A DNA stretch of 64,000 nucleotides from Salinivirgaceae bacterium (GCA_017645945.1 JAGCNL010000057.1:1-64000); one strand, 5' to 3'; positions 35,101 through 42,220 are shown, counted from the first letter of the stretch. Numbers and translations are program-made. Notes: generated by a model not told the origin, from the letters alone.

Positions 35101-36643
35101 CGTTGCTTAAATCAGCTGTTTTCAAATTTTTATTGTTGGAAAAGGCATATTGACCAATTGAAGTAAGCTTCTTTGCATTGCTCAAATCTGCTTTTGCGAG
35201 GTTGTCGCAAGAATAGAACGCATATTGGCCGATTGAGGTAACCTTCTCTGGAATGGTTATTTCTTTCAAACCATCACAATCGTAGAACGCACCACCGCCG
35301 ATTGAAGTAACACTCGAAGGAATGGTTATCTCTGTGATTTTGTCGCAGTTGTAGAAAGCATAGCTGTCGATTGTGGTAAGGCTTCTGGCGTTGCTCAAAT
35401 CTACTTTTGCCAGATTGTCGCAGCTATAGAACACATGATTGACGATTGAAGTAACATTCTCTGGAATGGTTATTTCTTTCAAACCATCGCAATCGTAGAA
35501 CGCACCACTGCCGATTGAGGTCAGGCTTTTGGCACTGCTCATATCAACGGTTGCAAGGTTGGAGCAGCTTTGGAACGCATAACTGCCGATTGTGGTAACA
35601 TTTTCGGGAATGGCTATCTTGGTCAGGGCATCGCAACCGTAGAACGCATAAATGCCGATTGAGGTCAGGCTTCTGGCGTTGCTCAAATCTACTTTTGCCA
35701 GATTATCGCAACTAGAGAATGCATCATTGCCGATTGAAGTAACATTCTCTGGAATTGTTATTTCTTTCAAACCATCGCAATCGTAGAACGCATAATTGCC
35801 GATTGAAGTAACACTCGAAGGAATGGTTATCTCTGTGATTTTGTCGCAGTTGTAGAAAACATATTGGCCGATTGAGGTAAGGCTTCTGGCGTTGCTCAAA
35901 TCAACGGTTTCAAGATTGTTGCAATCTTCGAACGCAGAACTGCCGATTGAGGTTACCGATTCGGGAATGGTTATCGAGGTCAGGGCGTCGCAGTCGTAGA
36001 ACGCATTGCTGCCGATTGAAGTTATCCAATTTGGAATTTCAATGTTTTTCAGCCCATAGCACTCATCGAAAGCATAATTGTTGATTGTTCTAAGTCCTCT
36101 TGCCTGGCTTAAATCCACTGTTACTAGATTATCGCAATACCTGAAAGCATAGTTACCAATCCAAGTAACTGATGCTGGAATAGCTATATTGGTCAGGCCG
36201 TCGCAGTTTTGGAACGCGTAGTTGCCGATTGAGGTAATCCAGCTTGGAATTTCAATTCTACTGATTTTGCTGTTGGCAAAAGCGTAATCGCTAATGTAGG
36301 TAAAGCTTTTGGCATTGCTCAAATCAACTGTTTTCAGATTGGCGCAATTCTGGAAAGCATTGCTTTCGATGTAGTTGATGTTCTCGCCAATAACCAACTT
36401 CTCCATTTTGGAGCAACCGTTGAGGGCACCGCTACTGATGGCGGTCACTTTGTAATCCGCGCCGTCAACGTAGGCCGTTGCGGGAATGGTGATTTTTGTG
36501 TTTTCGCTGTTGCAGTACGTAAGGGTTAACGAAACTGGGTCGGTGTATCTTAACGAGTAACTAAAATCCGACGCCTTCTGCGCATTGGCAACTCCTGTAC
36601 CAAGCATCAGCAAACTTGCAATTAATAACAATTTTCTTTTCAT
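29105..36643 (-). CDS. Giant BspA-LRR / InlB-repeat surface protein with T9SS sorting domain
   Basis: 2512 residues. A signal peptide (about 22 residues, ending GVANAQ) is followed to about residue 1310 by dozens of BspA-type LRR_5 units (SIGNYAFYDCDGLKEITIPE). A beta-sandwich-like insert (about 1390-1480, YYNLEFTPELSGRYKFYSHT) resembles pre-peptidase C-terminal domains. About 16 divergent InlB B-type repeats of some 70 residues follow, each with the core YHFVKWSDGxT preceded by GTVxGxGxYxYGxxATLTA. The last 70 residues look like a type A T9SS C-terminal sorting signal (ILVFDAMGRMIAREAVNGD, ending GVYVVKTGSTSKRVMIK). The protein is predicted to cross the outer membrane through the T9SS and stay surface-attached. 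An adhesin role is inferred from BspA and internalin relatives. Confidence 0.92.
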   Translation of the reverse strand: MKRKLLLIASLLMLGTGVANAQKASDFSYSLRYTDPVSLTLTYCNSENTKITIPATAYVDGADYKVTAISSGALNGCSKMEKLVIGENINYIESNAFQNCANLKTVDLSNAKSFTYISDYAFANSKISRIEIPSWITSIGNYAFQNCDGLTNIAIPASVTWIGNYAFRYCDNLVTVDLSQARGLRTINNYAFDECYGLKNIEIPNWITSIGSNAFYDCDALTSITIPESVTSIGSSAFEDCNNLETVDLSNARSLTSIGQYVFYNCDKITEITIPSSVTSIGNYAFYDCDGLKEITIPENVTSIGNDAFSSCDNLAKVDLSNARSLTSIGIYAFYGCDALTKIAIPENVTTIGSYAFQSCSNLATVDMSSAKSLTSIGSGAFYDCDGLKEITIPENVTSIVNHVFYSCDNLAKVDLSNARSLTTIDSYAFYNCDKITEITIPSSVTSIGGGAFYDCDGLKEITIPEKVTSIGQYAFYSCDNLAKADLSNAKKLTSIGQYAFSNNKNLKTADLSNAESLTTISDYAFSSCANLEKADLSGAKNLSYASTKAFFNSPKLKSFGSSGGKALYSDDGKTLLCYLAINPDTAFTVPSSVTTIANYAFCDCDKLKQVTIPSSVTSIGSYAFYGCDNLAKIDFRKATGLTYFDSYAFNSCPKLTTIDLSATSLTTIGEYAFYDNNYLTEITLPESVTSIGYQAFCDCDNLKKVNLKNAKNLTTIGEQAFYSCDNLTEIDLENATSLQTIGQYAFQYCNALKEAAFPESLTSIGYMAFSYCTNLEKADFSKAKNLTTIGSYAFEYCNKLASADLSKNTGLASLNSGVFCYCNELTDVAVPETFAHVASDAFEGSINVKFTEQDGALYLGNQRNPYIVLYKATSTNIAECTISNKTKMIAEYAFSDCSNLTSIKISSSVTAIDNYAFYRCYGMETINVPEGVASIGESAFYGIRNLNYAGPAGGETSTWGARLRNGKMTGYTEGDFVFSNEAKTTLIGYTGSDASITLPESTVTVNSSAFRGCKSLKSVTIPDGVTTINSQAFAYCPNLKTIKIGSGVTSISSDAFSNCPIETLTFNTNAVGTKFSGSSTLKTVNVGDKVTTIGSNAFQNCGNLATVDLSKAKSLTTIGSNAFYNCDALNSITIPENVTSIGNYAFYSCDKITEITIPSSVTSIGNYAFQYCSALTTITIPESVTSIGSYAFQYCSALTTITIPESVTSMGYYAFNNCSSLRPIFCEGYSQPAGWNSSWNPNNYIVVWLYRGIKVNIAANNSVWGSVEGSGTYSYGDEVHISATPAEGIDFLGWSNGETSADFTIIAETDINLTANFCPNQVMVGENTVYSEGRQYYNLEFTPELSGRYKFYSHTNYDTYGYLYDESKSIQLTYDDDAGEGTNFLFSYNLVGGKKYYLGVGFYGTSSKGIIDFTIQRPEFVVTAQAENGTVSGIGAYDYGNLADLNAVPDEHYHFAGWSDGYPYSSRGEYVTGDISLEALFEINSYDITSDASYGTVEGTGSYTYGTEATLTVVPFEGYEFSSWSDGNTDNPRTVTVEDDQYYYALVSAKEYTVNATAQNGTVDGTGAFYYGDVASLHAVPDEGYHFVKWSDGETSSWYHIDVYNNVKLTAEFAINEYDITGSATSGYGTVEGTGTYAHGSTVKLTAKPNKGYEFVEWQNDGSTVNPREFTAVNGGNYVAVMTTKTYTINTVGNNVSVNIWGDTYYGNTIELTASPNYNYNFVEWRNSKGEVLSTANPFDYTVTGDETIRAVVEGVDCTIDATMEHGTVVGTGTYKYGTTATLKAVPEPGYKFVYWENTSTSATRSFKVETTVANYTAYTMPIEYSVVVSSSDNTKGTVSSDAGSKIYYGNVVNVEATPSGSNKFVRWSDGNTSASRSITVQRDWNLTAVFSEETLYTVTATAGPNGAVTGSARYAAGEKATLTAIANVGYHFVKWSDGSTDATHVITVNGDKSLSAEFAVDTYTVTVAAGANGTVTGGGSFEFGAPATITATASTGYHFAGWSDGNTEANRTFNVSGNLNVTAAFEINTYTVKASAKNGSVEGAGTYNHGAEATLTATASTGYHFAQWSDGNSVNPRKVTVTSDVDLKAEFDVNSYEITVAAANGTVTGAGTYNYGSFATLSATAADGYHFTKWADGVLSSSRSVIVTEDKKFTAEFEVDAYNVSAYAQNGSVEGAGYYNHGASATLTAKADEGYHFIQWSDGVKDKTRTETVLSSMSFEAEFEVNTFNITAAEAANGVVSGAGTYNYGSVATLTAVANEGYHFTQWSDGLTSATRRLSVVEDAEFSASFEINTYEVKLSAENGTVSGAGTFEHGEEATISAKAAEHYHFVKWSDGNTQNPRTITVTKNRKLTALFEADLYTITVAAENGTVYGASSSFEFGAVATLTASADFGYHFEKWSDGNTDNPRSVTIDAALLSNIDKPFTAIFEKNPSYVGIEDAEAAADEVNIYAHGNTIVVENAENDILVFDAMGRMIAREAVNGDRTEIQVEGTGVYVVKTGSTSKRVMIK
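33012..33143 (-). repeat. Near-perfect 69-bp tandem duplication inside the giant gene
   Basis: The block starting ATTGAAGTTACCGACTCGGG at 33012 recurs at 33081, identical for about 63 bases. It encodes three LRR units in a row with nearly the same sequence. Further long matches to other units (around 33153, 35298 and 35804) occur in the same gene. Confidence 0.85.
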
Positions 36644-36707
36644 AAGTATTTAAGTTTAAGTTTAATATTCATTGTTATTTATATAATTACTTTCACTTCT
36701 TTCCTTT

Positions 36708-37565
36708 TTACAGTTTTGCTATTTCATCGGTTGTCAGCCCAGTGCTTTGCACAATGATTTTTATGTCGATGCCCGCTTTCTTCAAATTACGTGCAATCTC
36801 AAGTTTCTCCTCCTCACGTCCTTCGGCGCGTCCTTCCTCACGTCCTCTTCGCCGCTCGCCTTCAAATGCCGATTTCTCGATGCTGGTGTCGAGCAGGTAT
36901 TTCTGATATGCTGCCAGCTCGCCCGGAGTGTATGCCGATGAGCGGACAATCTCCAGAGCCTGGCTTATCTCCTTGTTTTCCAACAGCTCGGGTGCTGCGT
37001 CGATGGTGTTTTCGTTAATCTCTGTCAGGAATTTCAGCCAGAGTTTCTTCATCGCCTTGTCGCCTTTGTTTGTGGGGTTGAATTTGGGCAACTCAACAAA
37101 AATCAGCGATATGTTTGTGCGTATATCCTCCGTATGCCGCTTATTCATGAGGTAATACTCCTGAATGCAGTCGCCGTCGTCGGAGAAGCAGAACGACTCC
37201 TCGTTCACCAGACTCAGGGCGTAAACATCTTTCAGCTCGGCAAAAGAGATGCCCCTGCCCAACTGGCCCGAGTAGGCTGCGGCAGCATTGAAAACTGTCC
37301 GCGAGAAAAACTCCTGCGTCCAGAACGACTGCATCTCAACAATGAAGTGCCGCCCGTAGTTGTCGGTGCAGCGCACATCAACAATCGAATATTTTTTTGC
37401 GGGATTGTCAGGGATGTTCTCCGGGGTGAGATACTCCACACTCTTGATTTCCATGCCGTCAGGCAACGGCAAAAGGGCGTTCAAAAGGCTCTGCACAAGG
37501 TTCTTGTGCTGCCCGAACACCTTCTTGAAGGTCAAATCGGCTTTGGGGTCAAGATATTTCGACAT
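36708..37565 (-). CDS. Rpn/PD-(D/E)XK nuclease family putative transposase
   Basis: 285 residues. It begins MSKYLDPKADLTFKKVFGQH, the family's N-terminal signature, with the nuclease core SIVDVRCTDNYGRHFIVEMQ supplying D-x(n)-ExQ at residues of about 62-80. The C-terminus is a charged helix (GRREEGRAEGREEEKLEIA) ending in a short motif, IIVQSTGLTTDEIAKL, typical of the group. Relatives (RpnA-E) promote RecA-independent recombination. In Bacteroidales they occur in many copies next to repeats. No terminal inverted repeats or target duplication are visible, so this is not called an insertion sequence. It sits directly beside the repeat-rich gap 37690-38160. Confidence 0.92.
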   Translation of the reverse strand: MSKYLDPKADLTFKKVFGQHKNLVQSLLNALLPLPDGMEIKSVEYLTPENIPDNPAKKYSIVDVRCTDNYGRHFIVEMQSFWTQEFFSRTVFNAAAAYSGQLGRGISFAELKDVYALSLVNEESFCFSDDGDCIQEYYLMNKRHTEDIRTNISLIFVELPKFNPTNKGDKAMKKLWLKFLTEINENTIDAAPELLENKEISQALEIVRSSAYTPGELAAYQKYLLDTSIEKSAFEGERRRGREEGRAEGREEEKLEIARNLKKAGIDIKIIVQSTGLTTDEIAKL

Positions 37566-37689
37566 AGTGAGTTATAATTCCACCGGCAAAACTAACATTC
37601 TGGTTTATAAAATTCACAATCAACAAAAGTAATACAATTTTATTAACAGCCTCACACCTCCCCCTTTTTTTTGACCAATAGCACAATTG

Positions 37690-37945
37690 GGGCAATGGAT
37701 GTTGGTGTTGGGTGTTGGGATTTAGGCACTAGGCATTAGGCATTAGGCACTAGGTGTTAGGCATTAAATTGCTTGGTGTTGGGTATTGGGTGTTGGGTGT
37801 TGGAATTTAGGCATTAGGCATTAGGCACTAAATTGCTTGGTGTTGGGGGTTAGGCATTAGGTGTTGGGTGATGGGTGTTGGGTGATGGGTGTTGGGTGAT
37901 GGGTGTTGGGTGTTAGGAGTTAGGAGTTAGGAATTAGAATTTAGA
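37690..37945. repeat. Degenerate TTAGGCA / GGTGTTG simple-repeat array
   Basis: About 250 bases built from 6-8-base words: TTAGGCATTAGGCACTAGG, GGGTGTTGGGTGATGGGTGT and variants, including five or six alternations of GGGTGTTGGGTGAT near 37865-37905. It has no coding frame of interest. It occupies the 659-base gap between the Rpn-type gene and pyrH. A short relative is at 5664-5697. Confidence 0.85.
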
Positions 37946-38000
37946 ATGAACAATTAACAATGGAAGGGCAAAATGGATAAGAAGATGAGATATTTTAAAC

Positions 38001-38160
38001 TAAACAGCGAAGCGTCTAAACTTCTAAACAGCGAAGCGTCTAAACTTTTTATCAACCGCGAAGCACTAAACCTTCTAAACTTCTAAACAATTCACCGATT
38101 CACCAATTCATCGATTCATCGATTCACCAATTAACATTTTCAATTTTCAATTTTCCATTG
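38001..38160. repeat. AAACAGCGAAGCGTCTAAAC and CACCGATTCACCAATT repeats before pyrH
   Basis: AAACAGCGAAGCGTCTAAAC occurs at about 38002 and 38026, with a diverged third copy near 38054 (CAACCGCGAAGCACTAAAC). Then come five CATCGATTCACCAATT-type units (38095-38140) and CAATTTTCAATTTTC. A one-off relative, AAACAGCAAAGCGTTTCAAC, is at about 17427. Any pyrH promoter would have to lie at the right-hand edge (TAACTTTATG at about 38180 is only a partial match). Confidence 0.8.
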
Positions 38161-38224
38161 TCATTTTCCACAAATCCGCTAACTTTATGCCAAATTTGAA
38201 TCATCAAAAAATCAAAAACGAATT

Positions 38225-38935
38225 ATGGCAAAATACAAACGCATATTGCTGAAACTCAGCGGCGAATCGCTGATGGGCGCACAAGGCTACGGCATCGACC
38301 CGCAACGTTTGGGCGAGTACGCCAAGCAGATTAAGGAGATTGCCGACCTGGGCGTGCAGATTGGCATTGTGATTGGCGGCGGCAACATCTTCCGCGGCCT
38401 GAGCGGCGCATCGAAAGGCTTCGACCGCTACAAGGGCGACCAGATGGGAATGCTGGCCACAGTGATTAACGCCATGGCGCTCTGCTCGGCATTGGAAAGC
38501 ATCGGCCAGAAGGCGCGTGTGCTGACAGCCATCCGCATGGAGCCTATCGGCGAGCTCTATTCGAAGCCGAAAGCCATCGAGGCACTGAACAACGGCGAGG
38601 TGGCCATCTTCTCGGCAGGCACGGGCAACCCCTACTTCACCACCGACACCGGCTCATCGCTCCGCGGAATTGAGATTGAGGCCGACGTTATGCTCAAGGG
38701 CACCCGCGTCGACGGCATCTACACCGCCGACCCCGAAAAAGACCCCACAGCAACCAAGTTCGACACCATCACCTACGACGAAATCTACAACCGCGGCCTG
38801 AAAGTGATGGACCTCACCGCCACCACAATGTGCAAAGAGAACAATCTGCCAATCGTTGTCTTCAACATGGACAAGCCTGGCAACCTGATTAAAGTGGTGA
38901 AGGGCGAAAACATCGGAACATTAGTAACTATTTAA
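38225..38935 (+). CDS. pyrH: UMP kinase
   Basis: 236 residues, the standard length for hexameric bacterial UMP kinase. The amino-acid-kinase signatures are KRILLKLSGESLMG at the N-terminus, GIVIGGGNIFRGLSG, FSAGTGNPYFTTDT (UMP site) and DGIYTADPEKDP. It phosphorylates UMP to UDP in pyrimidine synthesis. frr follows after 11 bases, the order kept in most bacteria, although rpsB and tsf are not upstream here. Confidence 0.98.
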   Translation: MAKYKRILLKLSGESLMGAQGYGIDPQRLGEYAKQIKEIADLGVQIGIVIGGGNIFRGLSGASKGFDRYKGDQMGMLATVINAMALCSALESIGQKARVLTAIRMEPIGELYSKPKAIEALNNGEVAIFSAGTGNPYFTTDTGSSLRGIEIEADVMLKGTRVDGIYTADPEKDPTATKFDTITYDEIYNRGLKVMDLTATTMCKENNLPIVVFNMDKPGNLIKVVKGENIGTLVTI

Positions 38936-38946
38936 TACATACGGCT

Positions 38947-39513
38947 ATGACACAGGAAGACGTTAAAAAACAAATCGACAAGGCCAAGGAGCAGATGACC
39001 AAGGCTGTCGATTTTCTTGAAGATTCAATCGCCCATATTCGTGCTGGAAAGGCCGATGTAAGGGTACTTGACAATGTGATGGTTGACTACTACGGCTCGC
39101 AGATGAGCCTGTCGCAGGTTTCGAACGTCACCGTTCCCGACGCCCGCACCATCAAAATCCAACCGTGGGAGAAGAAAATGTTCGACGTGATTTCGAAGGC
39201 CATCATGGTCTCGAACCTCGGCTTCAACCCCACCAACAACGGCGAGGCAATAATCATCAGCGTGCCGCCTCTCACTGAGGAGCGCCGCCGCGACCTTGTT
39301 AAGCAGGCCAAGCAGGAGGGTGAGAACGCAAAAATCATCATCCGCAATGTCCGCAAAGACTCGAACGAGGCTTTCAAGAAGATGAAGAAGGACGGTCTGG
39401 CCGAAGATTTGGCAAAGGACGCCGAGGATTCGATGCAAAAACTCACTGACAGCTACATCAATAAGATTGACGAGCTGATTAAGAAGAAAGAAGCTGACAT
39501 TATGGTGGTTTGA
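38947..39513 (+). CDS. frr: Ribosome recycling factor
   Basis: 188 residues against the usual 185. The three-helix-bundle core is clear: HIRAGKADVRVLDNVMVDYY, IQPWEKKMFDVISKAI, LGFNPTNNGEAIIISVPPLT and EERRRDLVKQAKQEGENAKI. It splits post-termination ribosomes together with EF-G. It is co-transcribed with pyrH and followed 29 bases later by a strong terminator. Confidence 0.98.
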   Translation: MTQEDVKKQIDKAKEQMTKAVDFLEDSIAHIRAGKADVRVLDNVMVDYYGSQMSLSQVSNVTVPDARTIKIQPWEKKMFDVISKAIMVSNLGFNPTNNGEAIIISVPPLTEERRRDLVKQAKQEGENAKIIIRNVRKDSNEAFKKMKKDGLAEDLAKDAEDSMQKLTDSYINKIDELIKKKEADIMVV

Positions 39514-39542
39514 CACCGCCGCATTTGTGACTATAAACGGGA

Positions 39543-39568
39543 CCCTCCGCACCAGCGGAGGGTTTTTT
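39543..39568 (+). terminator. Terminator of pyrH-frr
   Basis: CCCTCCGC / GCGGAGGG stem with a four-base loop (ACCA) and six T residues. Confidence 0.92.
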
Positions 39569-39928
39569 GTTGGTTATTATCCCTAACCAAACGAACCCAA
39601 ATGAATCCTAAATCAAATTGCACGCCCTAACGGGCGGAAATTGCAAGAAAATTTGAAATAAAATTATTCAAAATCAATTGATTATGAATTTATATTCAAT
39701 TTTTAAACTCAATTTTATAAAAATTTCTCGCGAAGCGATAACCCCAAAACTTCTGTAATAAATAATATCTCGCGAAGCGATAGCATTAATACCATATATC
39801 CACGTTTCGTAGCCATTTGTCTAAATCAGTTTTGCATTTTTGGCAACGTTGGCTATCTTGCGCGGCCTTTGGGAAAGGCTTCTGCTGAAAGAACGGGAGC
39901 CTGAAACAGATGAAACAATTTTAAAGAA
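39569..39928. repeat. Intergenic gap with dispersed palindromic repeats
   Basis: It holds CTAACCAAACGAACCCAAAT (about 39585), the palindrome CGCCCTAACGGGCG (about 39623) followed by GAAATT and ATTATTCAAAATCA, and two copies of CTCGCGAAGCGATA (about 39727 and 39768). The same pieces in the same order are found at 41960-42220. No gene is seen until the small frame at 39929. Confidence 0.75.
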
Positions 39929-40210
39929 ATGGAAAACAAAGAGTTGCAAAACGAAAGCGAGGAAAAGCAAATCAATTCGCAAAATCCTAAACTTCAGATT
40001 GTTAGAAGTAAAAATCAAATCGACTTTTTCATGAACAACTATGCCGTTTACAAGAAAAGCGGCGCGGTTGTGATGGAAGTGGTTTTCAGCGACGGCTCGT
40101 CGCACTATTACGAACTCACCAAAGAGGAATTTGAACAGGACGAGTTCCGCGCCTTGGCCAACGCCATTCGCAAGGACCCGCAGCAGTTCAGCAGCCGCGA
40201 GCTGTTATAA
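39929..40210 (+). CDS. Small unknown protein
   Basis: 93 residues from ATG 39929, starting MENKELQNESEEKQINSQNP. The N-terminal 30 residues are polar and probably disordered. The rest looks like a small folded beta-alpha domain (YAVYKKSGAVVMEVVFSDGS, HYYELTKEEFEQDEFRALAN). There is no signal peptide and no family is recognised. Codon use and composition in the second half resemble neighbouring genes, which favours a real gene. Confidence 0.6.
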   Translation: MENKELQNESEEKQINSQNPKLQIVRSKNQIDFFMNNYAVYKKSGAVVMEVVFSDGSSHYYELTKEEFEQDEFRALANAIRKDPQQFSSRELL

Positions 40211-40300
40211 CTCTGTGAGTTGGCTGCCAAAGACGGCCATCAGCCTCAATCTTTGCTTGAAATAATAAATGCCAACATGCTTATTGGCAGTTTATTATAA

Positions 40301-41944
40301 TTGTATCATTTAACAAACTTCCTGCCATTGTTTCATCCGTTTCCCGAAATACCCAACGGCACGGTCCTGCCAAAACTTTTCACTTGTCCGTTCTGCTATA
40401 CGCCTCATCCATTGGCAGTTCTAGCTGCTGACCTTGTGCGGCAATATCTTGCAACCCGCACCGACTGGACCAGTGAGCTGGAGCAGGGCAAGATGTTCGG
40501 TGTGCTGGTGGCTGAAAACCTCAGCGGACAGCTTGGCTTTCTGGCTGCTTTCTCGGGCAACATCGGCGGACGCGGCAATCAGGACTATTTTGTTCCACCA
40601 ATCTTCGACATCACTCTGCCCGACGGCTATTTCCGAACTGAGGAGCGTGCCATCACCGAACTTAACCGGCAAATAATCGCGCTCGAGAGCAGCACGCCGC
40701 TGCGCCAGGCAGAGGAGCGGCTTCTGAATATCCGGCACCAAGCCGACGACGAGACAGCACGGTTCAAAGAACTTGCCCGCCAGCACAAAGCAGAGCGCGA
40801 CAGTCAGCGCCGGCAGGGGCTGCCAGCCGAAAAAGAGGCTGAGCTGGTACGCCAAAGCCAGTTTGAGAAGGCCGAACTGAAACGCATTGAAAGGCGCTGG
40901 GCAGCGGAAATTGCTGATGCAGAGGCTGAAATGAATGTTGCAAAAGCAGAAATCGAGCAACTGAAAGAGCTGCGAAAGCAGAAATCGGAAGCACTGCAAG
41001 CATGGATTTTTGAGCAATACGTGGTACTGAACGCACGGGGCGAGAGCAAGAGCGTCCGCCAAATCTTTACCGACGAGCGCGGCACCGAGCCGCCCGCCGC
41101 CACTGGCGAGTGCGCCGCCCCAAAACTGCTGCAGTTCGCCTTTAAGAATGGTTACCAGCCAGTGGCCATGGCCGAATTCTGGTGGGGCAAGTCGCCCGAG
41201 GGCGAGGTGCGGCACCACGGAGCTTTCTATCCGGCATGCCACAGCAAGTGCGAGCCGCTGCTGAACTTCATGCTGCAAGGTCTTGATGTTGAGCCAAATC
41301 CGCTCAGAAAGCAGCCCGTCACCGAGCTTCCCATTCTCTACAACGACCAGTGGCTGGCCGCCATCGACAAGCCTGCGGGGCTGCCGTCGGTGCCAGGCAA
41401 GGAGCATTCGGTGTCGGCCTACTCCATTGCCCGAGAGATGTTTCCCGAAGCCACAGGGCCGCTGGTGGTGCACCGCCTCGACATGGACACCTCTGGCATT
41501 CTGCTCATTGCCAAAACCGAGTCGGTTTTCAAAGCCATGCAACTGCTGTTCGCCTTTCGGCGGGTGAAAAAGCGCTACGTGGCCCTGCTCGACGGCCTTC
41601 TGCCAACCGACAGCGGCACCATTAGCCTGCCTCTCCGCGCAGACATCAACGATCGTCCGCGGCAAATGGTTGATTTTGAGCATGGCAAGCCCGCCTCAAC
41701 GCGTTTTTCAGTCATCAGCCGAGCCGATGGGCGCACGCTTGTCTATTTCTATCCCGAGACAGGCCGCACGCACCAGTTGCGCGTTCATGCGGCGCACCAT
41801 TCGGGCCTCAACTGCCCCATTGTTGGCGACAATCTCTACGGCAAACCCGCCGAGCGGCTCATGCTCCACGCCGCCGAGATTGAGTTCACACATCCCATCA
41901 CCCAGCAGAAAATCAACATTACGGCTGCGGTGCCTTTCGCGTAA
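40301..41944 (+). CDS. RluA-family RNA pseudouridine synthase with long N-terminal extension
   Basis: 547 residues. The catalytic domain is at about 330-547: LPILYNDQWLAAIDKPAGLP, HRLDMDTSG at 391-399 (catalytic Asp394), RPRQMVDFEHGKPASTRF, and GRTHQLRVHAAH. The first 330 residues are unusual: a region with the pair CPFCYTPHP near residues 29-37, a long charged coiled coil (about 120-235), then a segment with AFYPACHSKCEPLLNFML. RluA enzymes normally have an S4 domain or nothing here. Extended versions of this type exist in Bacteroidetes and gammaproteobacteria. The target RNA is unknown. ATG 40301 is chosen because the frame closes soon upstream. Confidence 0.88.
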   Translation: MYHLTNFLPLFHPFPEIPNGTVLPKLFTCPFCYTPHPLAVLAADLVRQYLATRTDWTSELEQGKMFGVLVAENLSGQLGFLAAFSGNIGGRGNQDYFVPPIFDITLPDGYFRTEERAITELNRQIIALESSTPLRQAEERLLNIRHQADDETARFKELARQHKAERDSQRRQGLPAEKEAELVRQSQFEKAELKRIERRWAAEIADAEAEMNVAKAEIEQLKELRKQKSEALQAWIFEQYVVLNARGESKSVRQIFTDERGTEPPAATGECAAPKLLQFAFKNGYQPVAMAEFWWGKSPEGEVRHHGAFYPACHSKCEPLLNFMLQGLDVEPNPLRKQPVTELPILYNDQWLAAIDKPAGLPSVPGKEHSVSAYSIAREMFPEATGPLVVHRLDMDTSGILLIAKTESVFKAMQLLFAFRRVKKRYVALLDGLLPTDSGTISLPLRADINDRPRQMVDFEHGKPASTRFSVISRADGRTLVYFYPETGRTHQLRVHAAHHSGLNCPIVGDNLYGKPAERLMLHAAEIEFTHPITQQKINITAAVPFA

Positions 41945-41959
41945 AGTTTTATCCCGTAT

Positions 41960-42220
41960 GCCCTAACGGGCAGAAATTTTAATAAAATTTGTAAGAAAAT
42001 TATTCAAAATCAGTTTCTAACCAAACTTATCCAAACTAAAACCTAAATCTTGTTTTCTGGTTAATACTGGTTCGTTTGGTTATAGACATAATTCCTCGCG
42101 TAAGCGAAAAACCATGAAAATCAATGTCTAACCAAACTAATCCAAACCAACCCAAAATCTTTTGTTCGGATAAATTTGGGTTCGTTTGGTAAGAGAAATA
42201 ATTTCTCGCGTAAGCGAAAC
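41960..42220. repeat. Tandem 111-bp hairpin-forming intergenic repeat
   Basis: The palindrome GCCCTAACGGGC (41960) leads into two imperfect units of about 111 bases starting at 42016 and 42127. Each opens with TCTAACCAAACT and closes with GGTTCGTTTGGT(T)A, so the unit ends can pair into a long hairpin, and each is followed by CTCGCGTAAGCGAAA. A related copy lies at 39583-39790. The gap between the RluA-family gene and the PKD protein gene (41945-42337) is otherwise empty. Confidence 0.8.

Noticed and set aside
29105..36643. Regular spaced repeats that might suggest a CRISPR array
   Set aside because: The repeats are in-frame codons of LRR and InlB-type units, not identical repeats with unique spacers.
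36708..37565. Complete insertion sequence around the Rpn-type gene
   Set aside because: No terminal inverted repeats or target-site duplication could be found at the gene borders.
37690..37945. True telomere, because TTAGGC is the nematode telomere repeat
   Set aside because: The array is degenerate, internal, and flanked by bacterial genes on both sides.
40421..41683. Minus-strand frame of 420 codons opposite the RluA-family gene
   Set aside because: The plus-strand frame contains the intact catalytic motif; the opposite frame has no recognisable features.
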